Below, piece after piece: positions 1 through 6,775 of a stretch of 64,000 bases of DNA (position 1 is its first letter; each line of letters opens with the position of its first letter). The notes beneath the pieces are model-generated. The model searched no databases. It saw only the letters and a list, made by a program, of their open reading frames with translations, and was not told where the DNA came from. Origin of the DNA: CAIWAH01 sp964602595 (GTDB lineage: Bacteria; Verrucomicrobiota; Verrucomicrobiia; Limisphaerales; UBA9464). The stretch is taken from NCBI GenBank assembly GCA_964602595.1, contig CAZRRO010000005.1:1-64000 (forward strand), read 5' to 3'. The position numbers and the translations under genes are program-made.

Positions 1-52
1 TTACCGATGAGGCGGTTACCGATGAGGCGGTTACCGATGAGGCGGTTACCGA
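1..52 (+). repeat. 15-base tandem repeat
   Basis: The unit TTACCGATGAGGCGG is repeated three times and a fourth copy is partial. The unit is a multiple of three, so it extends the reading frame as TDEAV. It is followed closely by a hairpin at 86-107, a pairing seen again at 62372-62459. Confidence 0.8.
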
Positions 53-77
53 TGACGAGAACAAGAAGACTCAGTGA
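1..77 (+). CDS. C-terminal end of an unknown protein with TDEAV repeats (cut by window edge)
   Basis: Only the last 24 codons are inside the window. The open frame starts at base 3 and stops with TGA at 75-77. It encodes three tandem TDEAV pentapeptides followed by TDDENKKTQ, from a perfect 15-base DNA repeat. A 22-base hairpin lies 8 bases after the stop, as expected for a gene end here. No function can be read from an acidic repeat tail. Confidence 0.55.
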   Translation, partial: TDEAVTDEAVTDEAVTDDENKKTQ

Positions 78-85
78 GGTTGTGA

Positions 86-107
86 GTGATACTCCCGGGA
101 GTATCAC
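86..107. terminator. 3' hairpin, perfect palindrome
   Basis: A 22-base perfect palindrome with arms GTGATACTCCC / GGGAGTATCAC. It lies between the convergent ends of the left-edge gene and the minus-strand gene ending at 158. Confidence 0.75.
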
Positions 108-157
108 TGAGGAACGAAGCTCTGAAGGATAAAGCTCTGAAAGATGAAGATCTGATC

Positions 158-589
158 TTAACAAGACGGAGGTGGGGCCACCGGATCGGGTGTTGCAGCC
201 ACTTGAGCCTTGATCTGGAGAGTCCGGAAGCAAGGAAGGCACCCCCACCCCTTCTGGCCCAGGTCGACGTCGAAAGTGCCGTCGCGAAGGTTAGTCAGAG
301 TCTGAATGAGGTTGTCGAGCTTGGGGTACTGCTCGAACCCGTTCTCCTCCTTCTCAACCAGACCTCCGTAGAAGATGACCAGGAGCTGTTTCTGCTCGGA
401 AAGGTTGAGTACCTTCCCCTGAACCGTGGTGTACTTCTTGAAGAGGTTAGCAGCCCGAGCCATCATGTCGACACGGGTCTGCTCGTCCACTTCCTTCTGT
501 TCCTTGTACTCTGCAAGCAGAGCATCGTAGCTGGCCTTGCTCTTGACAGAGAGCTTGATCTCGTAACTGAGGTTGAAAGCCGACGCCAT
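158..589 (-). CDS. unknown protein, 143 aa
   Basis: Starts MASAFNLSYEIKL. It is mostly helical and charged, with a proline-rich tail ending PPPSC, and no membrane segment. I do not recognise a family. It lies in tandem downstream of the PCNA gene with a hairpin between them (625-642). The codon pattern and the hairpins at both ends support a real gene. Confidence 0.7.
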   Translation of the reverse strand: MASAFNLSYEIKLSVKSKASYDALLAEYKEQKEVDEQTRVDMMARAANLFKKYTTVQGKVLNLSEQKQLLVIFYGGLVEKEENGFEQYPKLDNLIQTLTNLRDGTFDVDLGQKGWGCLPCFRTLQIKAQVAATPDPVAPPPSC

Positions 590-624
590 TCTCGATCGTC
601 TTTTGATTGAACTACTTTTTATTT

Positions 625-642
625 AACTCTTCGCGAAGAGTT
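625..642. terminator. 3' hairpin of the PCNA gene
   Basis: Perfect 18-base palindrome, half-site AACTCTTCG. It lies about 30 bases beyond the PCNA stop. Confidence 0.7.
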
Positions 643-672
643 CAATACGGAGAATACGGAGAACGCGGAGAT

Positions 673-1563
673 TTAATCTGTCCCCTCCTCTTCCTCGTCA
701 GCTTCCTCGGCCTCAGCAGTGTCTTTCTCGGCCGCGATCTGCTCCTCGGTCTTGATGTATATGCACAAGACTCCCAGCGTCTCGATATCGACCTTGTACA
801 TGAGAGGGAGACCCTTGGTGACGAAAATCTTGATCAATTTGCTGATAGTGGCCAGCTTGGTAGGACGAATGGCCAGACTAGCCGAACAAGTACCCTTAAA
901 GGTTTCCATCTTCTCGTCCTTCTCCTCGGACTTGTCCTCGAAAGCCCCGAAATTGGCCTCGTTGATGACCCCATCCTTGGTAGCGAAGTAACGGAGCAAG
1001 CGGTTGTTCCAGCACGTTACTGAGAGGTGTTTGTTAGTAGACTTGTTAGTGATCACGATGGTGCGACAAGACTGCTGGAACGTCTTAGCCAGGATAGTGA
1101 TTGGTTGCTGGTACCCCTCCGGAGGGTCAACTGGGACGTATCGAGACTCTCCGATAGCCATGCGCGCCGAGGAAGAGTTACCGTCATCGTTAGTCCCGAT
1201 AGTGATCTTGATGTAGAGGCACCCGTCCTCTCTCAGAATCTGAAGAATGAGGCTGTCCTTCTTCCGAATCTTCTTCAGCATCTCACTGTAGAAGGTCTTC
1301 AAGTTGATAGTGAACTGAATCTCCTCTGCGCGAAGAGTGTACTCCTGAAAGTTCTCAGCGAACAGAGACATGTCGCAGAGAGTGTAGTAGATGTCTTGTT
1401 GTCCGGTACAACGGTGTCCTTGGTTTCGAAGAAAGATCCCCTTCGGGTTGATGGTGAAAGAACCCCGGTTATTGAGGTAGAAACCGAGAGTGTCCATCAG
1501 TACCTTGATAGTGTGGGCCGAAGAGGTTCGAGCCAAAAAGAGGACGGAGGAGGGGTGTGACAT
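673..1563 (-). CDS. PCNA: PCNA-like DNA sliding clamp
   Basis: 296 aa, slightly longer than the usual 260 or so because of an acidic tail ending EEEEGTD. The C-terminal part (about residues 255-280) reads PLMYKVDIETLGVLCIYI then KTEEQ, which matches the last strand of PCNA and its loop. The N-terminus (FLARTSSAHTIKVLMDTLG) fits the first PCNA strand and helix. The clamp would ring DNA and hold the family B polymerase encoded at 57.2 kb. The inter-domain region is divergent, so this rests mainly on C-terminal similarity and length. It is divergently transcribed from the gene at 1733. Confidence 0.75.
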   Translation of the reverse strand: MSHPSSVLFLARTSSAHTIKVLMDTLGFYLNNRGSFTINPKGIFLRNQGHRCTGQQDIYYTLCDMSLFAENFQEYTLRAEEIQFTINLKTFYSEMLKKIRKKDSLILQILREDGCLYIKITIGTNDDGNSSSARMAIGESRYVPVDPPEGYQQPITILAKTFQQSCRTIVITNKSTNKHLSVTCWNNRLLRYFATKDGVINEANFGAFEDKSEEKDEKMETFKGTCSASLAIRPTKLATISKLIKIFVTKGLPLMYKVDIETLGVLCIYIKTEEQIAAEKDTAEAEEADEEEEGTD

Positions 1564-1586
1564 CGTCGGAGAACTTGAGTGTCCGA

Positions 1587-1602
1587 AAAAATTTTTTCGT
1601 TA
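1587..1602. promoter_or_regulatory. A/T palindrome upstream of PCNA
   Basis: CGAAAAAATTTTTTCG is a perfect 16-base palindrome 24 bases upstream of the PCNA start. It is a possible promoter element. It is unlike the 3' hairpins because it has an A/T core and no loop. Confidence 0.4.
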
Positions 1603-1694
1603 TTTTTCATTACGGCTACGTTTTAGATAACGTTTTTTCAGTCGAAGGGAGGTCAAACCTCCCACGAAAGGCGAGGTTGGTCTCTTTCTTGCTT

Positions 1695-1704
1695 AAAACT
1701 GAGT
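1695..1704 (+). promoter_or_regulatory. promoter word AAAACTGAGT
   Basis: Matches the window-wide word AAAA-N-TGA. It lies 28 bases before ATG 1733 and only 13 before ATG 1718, which favours the later start. Confidence 0.6.
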
Positions 1705-1732
1705 AACTTCTCCTTTGATGTCTCACTGTCAA

Positions 1733-2293
1733 ATGGCCGAGCACAAAGGCCTTGGTCCCAAAGAGGTGAGAATGAAAGGAGAAGTGATGGTGATGGGGAG
1801 AGAGTACTTGGAACTGTACCGTGCTTCTAAGGAGAACCCGGGGCAGATTGACCCTCTTCTTCATCGACCTTTAGCCGATGAAGCGTTTCGAGTCATCTCA
1901 ATTAGGAGTCTCGTAACAAAACCTTTCTCGAGGTTCTATCTTTTCCCGACTCCGACAAATCACCGTCTTCCTTGTCGAGTAGTTAGATTCTTGCCTGGAG
2001 ACATGTACGGGTGTGTCTGTTATGATCCAGTTCTGAAGGACTTTTTCCCTTTGGCTGCCGACGAGAAAGATCTACTTGAGGTTTCGAGGTGGGAGAACAC
2101 TACTCACGAAGAGTTAGCACGTTTAGAACACGCCTTTCTCTTCTTAGTCCCGGTTGGGTTCGTTAAGGGGCGAAGAGTATTCCGAGAGATGAACAAGGAA
2201 GATGGAGTCTACTCTGTTTACTCGCCCTCAGAGTTAGAGACAGGATTTCACTCAGAGCATCACTCTCACGATCACCACCATCAAGACTACTAG
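1733..2293 (+). CDS. unknown protein, paralogue of the gene at 15212
   Basis: 186 aa. Shared segments with the 15212 product are EY(L/R)ELYRAS near residue 25 and FLVPVGF near residue 138, plus similar spacing throughout. Family function is unknown. The start at 1733 (MAEHKG) is preferred because the promoter word sits 28 bases upstream; ATG 1718 would add five residues. The 3' end overlaps the end of the convergent gene at 2252 by 42 bases, and no hairpin separates them. Confidence 0.75.
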   Translation: MAEHKGLGPKEVRMKGEVMVMGREYLELYRASKENPGQIDPLLHRPLADEAFRVISIRSLVTKPFSRFYLFPTPTNHRLPCRVVRFLPGDMYGCVCYDPVLKDFFPLAADEKDLLEVSRWENTTHEELARLEHAFLFLVPVGFVKGRRVFREMNKEDGVYSVYSPSELETGFHSEHHSHDHHHQDY

Positions 2294-2554
2294 CAGACCC
2301 CACCCCATCGGAGAGAGGTGCTCGGTACTGTCCAGCATGCTCCAACCGGTCATTTTCTCTACTAGACCGGCTAGCATCTTGACCATCAAGGGAGAAGAGA
2401 AGAAGGCGAAGATACCCCCGATAAGGAGGGCTTGACGAGTCTTTGACTTCGGAGGAGATGCGACAGGGTAGAGTGAGGCCATCTCGAGTTTGAGCTTATC
2501 CTTCTCTTCCGGCTCAGGAGGAGCGACGGGGTTGGTTTGCGGAGGAGTCGTCAT
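2252..2554 (-). CDS. small two-helix membrane protein
   Basis: 100 aa. A proline- and glutamate-rich N-terminus is followed by two hydrophobic segments, about residues 42-62 (ALLIGGIFAFFSSPLMVKML) and 83-100 (GWGLLVVLMVVIVRVML). This shape is common for inner-membrane virion proteins of large DNA viruses, but no specific family is claimed. Its upstream region holds three copies of a 12-base repeat. Confidence 0.7.
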   Translation of the reverse strand: MTTPPQTNPVAPPEPEEKDKLKLEMASLYPVASPPKSKTRQALLIGGIFAFFSSPLMVKMLAGLVEKMTGWSMLDSTEHLSPMGWGLLVVLMVVIVRVML

Positions 2555-2565
2555 TCGTGTTCGAA

Positions 2566-2600
2566 ACTTTCTTCAGTACTTTCTTCGGTACTTTCTTCAG
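2566..2600. repeat. 12-base tandem repeat in a 5' leader
   Basis: Three copies of ACTTTCTTC(A/G)GT lie just upstream of the minus-strand gene starting at 2554. Confidence 0.7.
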
Positions 2601-2689
2601 AAGATTACTTTCTTAGAATGAGACAACTTTATTTGTGTTAGATTGTAAAGACGCTTCTCTGCGCTCTCGTACTCTTTGTACGTGTTCGT

Positions 2690-3616
2690 ATGGTCTACTT
2701 CATCGTCGGGGCTGAGTTCCCAGACGTGCCGGATTTCAACGGCGATCCAGGAGAGGTTCCTGAAGACCCCTTGGCTGCTGATGGTGGCGTGGAAGGGGCT
2801 ATCGAGAAGGCCAGTACAGCTGCTTTGGGTGCAGTCGGAGAGATCAACGTCCCTTCGGGGATCTCTGCTGATGTGCTCTCAGCTATGCCTGACACGGCTG
2901 GGACTGCGATCAGTGATGCAGTCAAGAGTGTGCCGATTCAGCCCGACGGAGTGATGGGAAAGCAGGTTCAAGCTAAGGTTATCAACGAGGTCAGTACTCC
3001 CGAAGGGGCTCGTGACCTGGGGAACGACGCACTCAGTGATGCTATCGAGAAGGCTGGCTCTCCAGCACAAGTCAGTATTGACGAGGTGAAGACCTCTTAC
3101 CAGTCTGAGGTGGAGAAGCGAGTGAAGGCGGCCAGTGATCAGCTCAAGACTGAGTACAAGTCCGCCCTTAACCAAGCCCTGGACGAACCTGGTTTCGATG
3201 CCAACACTCCTACCGAGACGGGAAAGCCTCTGGTTGACGAGATGATCGATGACCCGGCTGGGACCGAGAAGAGTCTGAACGACAAGGCTGACGCTATCGA
3301 GAAGGAGAACCCTGACTGGAAGGAGAAGCTCAAGGACGCAGGCAAGACTCTGCTTTCTTATGGCGGCAAGGCTCTGCTGGTGATGGCAGTGATCGGAACC
3401 TTCGTCCCGGGAGGAGGAAACATCGTCAACAAGCTAGCAGCCATGGCCGGAGACGCGGTGGACAAGTTGGCCAAGGTCGCCGCTAACCTCCTCAAGGCTT
3501 TCTTTGGTCCGATTCTGGCCTCAGCTTGGGCTTTCATCAAGAGCCTGAGAGTTCCGCTGATGATCATCGGCCTGGTGATCGTGGTGTGGATGCTGAAGGG
3601 GTTGTTGAAGAAGTGA
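2690..3616 (+). CDS. alanine-rich membrane protein, probable virion component
   Basis: 308 aa. The N-terminal 200 residues are acidic and rich in A, D, E and G with coiled-coil-like stretches. The C-terminal 90 residues contain two or three hydrophobic segments, including ALLVMAVIGTFVPGGG and a final helix VPLMIIGLVIVVWMLKGLL followed by KK. This predicts a tail anchored in a membrane. No known family is recognised; a structural role is an inference. A hairpin follows within 5 bases of the stop. Confidence 0.7.
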   Translation: MVYFIVGAEFPDVPDFNGDPGEVPEDPLAADGGVEGAIEKASTAALGAVGEINVPSGISADVLSAMPDTAGTAISDAVKSVPIQPDGVMGKQVQAKVINEVSTPEGARDLGNDALSDAIEKAGSPAQVSIDEVKTSYQSEVEKRVKAASDQLKTEYKSALNQALDEPGFDANTPTETGKPLVDEMIDDPAGTEKSLNDKADAIEKENPDWKEKLKDAGKTLLSYGGKALLVMAVIGTFVPGGGNIVNKLAAMAGDAVDKLAKVAANLLKAFFGPILASAWAFIKSLRVPLMIIGLVIVVWMLKGLLKK

Positions 3617-3620
3617 AGTA

Positions 3621-3636
3621 ATACTCTAAAGAGTAT
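3621..3636. terminator. 3' hairpin
   Basis: Arms ATACTCT / AGAGTAT with loop AA, starting 5 bases after the stop at 3616. The ATG at 3635 lies inside this hairpin, so it is not taken as the next gene's start. Confidence 0.7.
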
Positions 3637-3661
3637 GACTTTATTCCGCAAGATACTAAAG

Positions 3662-4054
3662 ATGAACCCTCGTGTGGTTCTCGTTGTGGTTCTCGTGACA
3701 GCCCTAATTTATGCACGGAGAAAGAAGCTCCTCTCTACTTCAGTTCCCTTACCAGCAGGAAGTCAGATCGCAACCACCGGCGCGGTCACAGCAACTCTTC
3801 GTGATACTGGAGAACCGTGGAACGGGAACAACGGGTTCGCTCGGTTCGGGCAGTACGTGGTCACGAAATCAGAGTACTGCAACTGCACCCCTACCGAGTA
3901 CGAGACTGTAGCTATCAGTACTTACGGAACCCCTGTACTGATGGCAACTTTCGGAGCGCAGTCCGAAGTGCCAGTCGGGACTTACTTCACCTTTGCTTGG
4001 GATCCGTACCAGAACTACCCTCTGACTGTGGACAGTTCCCGTCGTAGCGAGTAA
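3662..4054 (+). CDS. signal-anchored small surface-type protein
   Basis: 130 aa. It begins MNPRVVLVVVLVTALIY, a hydrophobic anchor, then RRKKLL. The rest is polar and beta-rich, including CNCTPTEYETVAIS and a segment VGTYFTFAWDPY. The same layout (short anchor, basic RRKK or KRR, polar ectodomain) recurs at 21028 and 62560. These may be virion surface proteins; function is unknown. Start 3662 is chosen because the ATG at 3635 is inside the preceding hairpin. Confidence 0.7.
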   Translation: MNPRVVLVVVLVTALIYARRKKLLSTSVPLPAGSQIATTGAVTATLRDTGEPWNGNNGFARFGQYVVTKSEYCNCTPTEYETVAISTYGTPVLMATFGAQSEVPVGTYFTFAWDPYQNYPLTVDSSRRSE

Positions 4055-4064
4055 GGGGTTACCT

Positions 4065-4088
4065 GGTAACACTTCAAGAAGTGTTACC
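4065..4088. terminator. 3' hairpin between convergent genes
   Basis: 24 bases, arms GGTAACACTTC / GAAGTGTTACC, loop AA. It serves the ends at 4054 (plus) and 4095 (minus). Confidence 0.8.
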
Positions 4089-4094
4089 ATTCCT

Positions 4095-4808
4095 TTACTC
4101 TCTCATCCTTTCCTCTTCCTCATCTTCGATGTAGTTTTCTTCCAGATCATGCGTCCCTGTCAGCGAAACTATACTTCTCTCGTTACAGAAAGGACAGTTC
4201 GCGAAGGTGGAGAATTTAGTCAATCGACTAACACATTTTCCGCACCCCCAGTGTCCTCTCTTGTTGCGTCCTTTTCCAGCACGGTGAAACGATTGGATAA
4301 TAGTAGTGAGGTCGTTGCAAATTGGACACTCTTCCACCGTGTTCCCCCAGTACTTCTCTCTGTCCGGATTCCAGCAAACAGAGATACTAGTCTGACGGAT
4401 CGAACACTTCGCGCTGGTGTCGTCATACAACTCAGGAAACCACTCCTTCCCGTCATCCCGGTCTTCTTCTTGGTACATGAGCAGGTGAGGGTGAAGGGTG
4501 TAACAAGGGTAAACTGCTTCGTCGAGTTCTCGAAAGAGATCTCTCCCGTACGTGTAGAGCAAACTCTTGATACTGGTCACGTTCGGATACTCATCGTACC
4601 CACTCCGTTTCACTATCTTCCCCTCTACTACATAATCACTGTCAGTGTAAGTGAACAAAGGAACTTGGGTTCGTCCTTGTCTCTTCGCCTCGTCCACTTT
4701 CCTTTCCCACTCTTGCAAGATCAGTCCCTTCAAAAGAGGGTGTATTCTCTTCATCTCGCGTTTCTCCATCTCACACATTTCTTCGAAATCATCGAGCATT
4801 CTCGCCAT
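4095..4808 (-). CDS. RING-type zinc finger protein
   Basis: 237 aa from ATG 4808 (MARMLDDFEEM). A RING-like C-terminal domain, roughly residues 155-215, has CPIC, then GHWGCGKCVS, then CPFC: a C-x2-C, H-x2-C-x2-C, C-x2-C arrangement. Viral RING proteins usually act as E3 ubiquitin ligases; that role is inferred. It is followed by an acidic tail. A longer GTG-initiated frame would begin inside the promoter word AAAAAAGTGAGT and is rejected. It is tandem with a second RING gene upstream. Confidence 0.75.
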   Translation of the reverse strand: MARMLDDFEEMCEMEKREMKRIHPLLKGLILQEWERKVDEAKRQGRTQVPLFTYTDSDYVVEGKIVKRSGYDEYPNVTSIKSLLYTYGRDLFRELDEAVYPCYTLHPHLLMYQEEDRDDGKEWFPELYDDTSAKCSIRQTSISVCWNPDREKYWGNTVEECPICNDLTTIIQSFHRAGKGRNKRGHWGCGKCVSRLTKFSTFANCPFCNERSIVSLTGTHDLEENYIEDEEEERMRE

Positions 4809-4836
4809 GGTTATCTGGGTCTCTTCTTTGCAAGAA

Positions 4837-5427
4837 CTACTCACTTTTTTCTTGAAGTCGTTTCTGGTACCTTTCCACCAAGAAGTCTCTCCCTAGACAC
4901 CTGAGAAAGGAGACAGTCTTTTCCGTACAAAAGGGACACCGAGCCCCGATCATCTCTTGACTATTATGAGCGCACACTTCACAAGCCCAGTGATCGAGGT
5001 GGAAAACGTGGTCCTCTTGTGAAAATTCGCCGCAAATGGGGCACTTCCTTTTCAAGGACGTGAGAATTTTCTCGACCGGGACCAACCCTTCTTGTCTCAA
5101 GAACCGAGAGAAGTCGATCGTTGTCTCTTTGATAGAGTTGTACAGCATCTCGACGTAATCTTCCGGGATCTCAGTTAAAACTTGGTTAACCAGGCCCATC
5201 ATCAGGTAAGAGAGGATGCACGATTGTTCTAGGGTGAGTTCAGGGTGAGTATCCTTGTACGAAACTACCTTGAGAATCATTCTCCCGATCGAGTTAACGG
5301 TCCCGTCCCCTTCTTCAAGTGCGAGGTCGACATGGGGACGTACTTGATCCAGGTAGAAGCGAGTGTTGGCTCGCTTCTCGGTTGGGGTGTAAACCCGAAA
5401 AGAGCGGTGCTTCTCTTCTTGGGCCAT
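4837..5427 (-). CDS. RING-type zinc finger protein, second copy
   Basis: 196 aa from ATG 5427 (MAQEEKHRSFRVYT). The N-terminal domain resembles the whole protein at 19913: FRVYTPTEKRA against FRVFTQSEVRS, and HPELTLEQ against HPELTREQ. The C-terminal RING-like part has CPIC, HLDHWACEVC and CPFC. A ubiquitin-ligase role is inferred. The ATG at 5472 lies inside the promoter word ATAAATGACTC, and the alignment with the paralogue begins near 5427. Confidence 0.75.
   Translation of the reverse strand: MAQEEKHRSFRVYTPTEKRANTRFYLDQVRPHVDLALEEGDGTVNSIGRMILKVVSYKDTHPELTLEQSCILSYLMMGLVNQVLTEIPEDYVEMLYNSIKETTIDFSRFLRQEGLVPVEKILTSLKRKCPICGEFSQEDHVFHLDHWACEVCAHNSQEMIGARCPFCTEKTVSFLRCLGRDFLVERYQKRLQEKSE
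4839..4850 (-). promoter_or_regulatory. promoter word AAAAAAGTGAGT
   Basis: Minus strand, about 31 bases before ATG 4808. It overlaps the last codons and TAG stop of the upstream gene ending at 4837. Confidence 0.55.
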
Positions 5428-5465
5428 CTCTGCTGAGTGTAAAGTTACACGAGAGGAGAGGGCTC

Positions 5466-5476
5466 GAGTCATTTAT
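5466..5476 (-). promoter_or_regulatory. promoter word ATAAATGACTC
   Basis: Minus strand, about 39 bases before ATG 5427. It abuts the hairpin of the upstream gene. Confidence 0.5.
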
Positions 5477-5496
5477 AACACTTCGAGAAGTGTTAT
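5475..5496. terminator. 3' hairpin, 22 bases
   Basis: Perfect palindrome, half-site ATAACACTTCG. It lies 15 bases beyond the stop of the minus-strand gene at 5511. Confidence 0.8.
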
Positions 5497-5510
5497 TACT
5501 CTTTCGTCTC

Positions 5511-5867
5511 TCACTCTACTTTCCTCGCCCCCACAAACTTCCCTTCATTGTACTGAGGTTCGTACGCTTGATACTTCTTCTCCAGGGCGTTCTCGACCTC
5601 TTTTGATGGAGAAAAGCAACGCTTCTTGTATTCCTTGTACTCAGGGTCTTCTTCCTCATCACCATCGGCCTGAATCAAGACCCAAGTTCCGTCGCGAAGG
5701 TAGAAAGCTTCGCTCTCGATCGTGGTGAGGATCAAATCTCTCTCGATGTCCCAGTTGAGAACCTTGCAAACGTGAAAGAGTTCTTGAACAGGAAACAGAG
5801 TGTTGATCAAGCGGGGAGTGCTCCGGAGAGACTCTCCCTTGGTGCTATTGTAGAGCTGGCTCGACAT
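5511..5867 (-). CDS. unknown protein, 118 aa
   Basis: Starts MSSQLYNSTKGESL and ends in a lysine-rich, charged tail. No motif is recognised. An ATG at 5903 lies within the promoter word TAAAATGATCC, so the next in-frame ATG, 30 bases downstream of the word, is taken as the start. Confidence 0.65.
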   Translation of the reverse strand: MSSQLYNSTKGESLRSTPRLINTLFPVQELFHVCKVLNWDIERDLILTTIESEAFYLRDGTWVLIQADGDEEEDPEYKEYKKRCFSPSKEVENALEKKYQAYEPQYNEGKFVGARKVE

Positions 5868-5896
5868 CTTGAAGATGGGTGTACGGAAAACGGCAC

Positions 5897-5907
5897 GGAT
5901 CATTTTA
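5897..5907 (-). promoter_or_regulatory. promoter word TAAAATGATCC
   Basis: Minus strand, 30 bases before ATG 5867. The word contains a decoy ATG in frame with the gene. Confidence 0.6.
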
Positions 5908-5947
5908 TGCTAGCTCACGTGCTATCGAGACGTACAGATCTTGATCT

Positions 5948-6685
5948 CTACTCCTTCATCACTCTCTTCAACATTCTGTACACGATCACCACCACTATCA
6001 CCAACCCGATCAAACTCAACCCCTTCACTCTCATTAGCGTCTTGGCCTGATCATCTCCACCTCCCGCCAACCCTTGTGACATCTGGGCAATCGCTTTCTC
6101 TTCCGCAGCTTGGGCGTTAGCCTGATACTCAGCCTGGTGCTTCTGAAAGTAGTCTTGGTATAACCCCTTGTAAACGGTGTTCTGGCACCTCTCCATTCTC
6201 TCCGGAGACGTAGCCAGCTTGCACAGCATCATGTCAGGGTAGTTAACCTCGGGTGGGAAGGGGGTAGCCCAACTGCTCAGTGACTTGATCCGCTTAGCTT
6301 GCACTCCAGCCGGAAGGGCTTGAAAGGCTTGTAGATCAGCCGGTTTCACTCCTGCCTTAGTGCAACTGGGAGCATCCCCAGTAGTGTAACAGTCAGCCAT
6401 AGCAGTTTGAGCATCTTGAATCTGTTGGTACTGACCGGTCAGAATCTTAGTGATCTGGTCACGGTTCAGGGCCTGGTTGTACCCGTACGGGTCGATGAAG
6501 TCAAGGAACTGCAACCCCATCTGCACTTCTCCCAGACCAGGAACGGCTTCAGCTACTGCTACCGAAGCTAGCATTACCGCCACATCCTCCACCTTCTCAC
6601 GAGAGTCCTGATCAGAGAAGGTAGCTGAGAGGTTGTTCCACGAGTTAATGAACGGGTCGGTACTCGCCGATGAATCGGTACTCAT
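5948..6685 (-). CDS. tail-anchored protein, probable virion membrane protein
   Basis: 245 aa. An N-terminal serine-rich stretch is followed by a hydrophobic helix around residues 32-55, then a DPYGYNQ motif near residue 70, several cysteines, and a C-terminal transmembrane helix (SLIGLVIVVVIVY) followed by RMLKRVMKE. The arrangement suggests a membrane-inserted virion protein. This is inference from layout, not a named family. It is divergent from the large gene at 6776. Confidence 0.65.
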   Translation of the reverse strand: MSTDSSASTDPFINSWNNLSATFSDQDSREKVEDVAVMLASVAVAEAVPGLGEVQMGLQFLDFIDPYGYNQALNRDQITKILTGQYQQIQDAQTAMADCYTTGDAPSCTKAGVKPADLQAFQALPAGVQAKRIKSLSSWATPFPPEVNYPDMMLCKLATSPERMERCQNTVYKGLYQDYFQKHQAEYQANAQAAEEKAIAQMSQGLAGGGDDQAKTLMRVKGLSLIGLVIVVVIVYRMLKRVMKE

Positions 6686-6775
6686 CGGAGTGTGAGTGGT
6701 GTTTTACTCAGAGAGCGAAAAAATCGAGACGTGAGAAAGTACCTGGTCTTTGAGATTCTCTGGCCATCTTCGAAG

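Noticed and set aside
86..610. Long open frame on the plus strand across the 158-589 gene
   Set aside because: It lies opposite the minus-strand gene, starts inside a hairpin, and its composition mirrors the other strand.
4149..4904. 251-codon plus-strand frame opposite the RING gene
   Set aside because: Antisense to a gene with an intact RING; no own signals.
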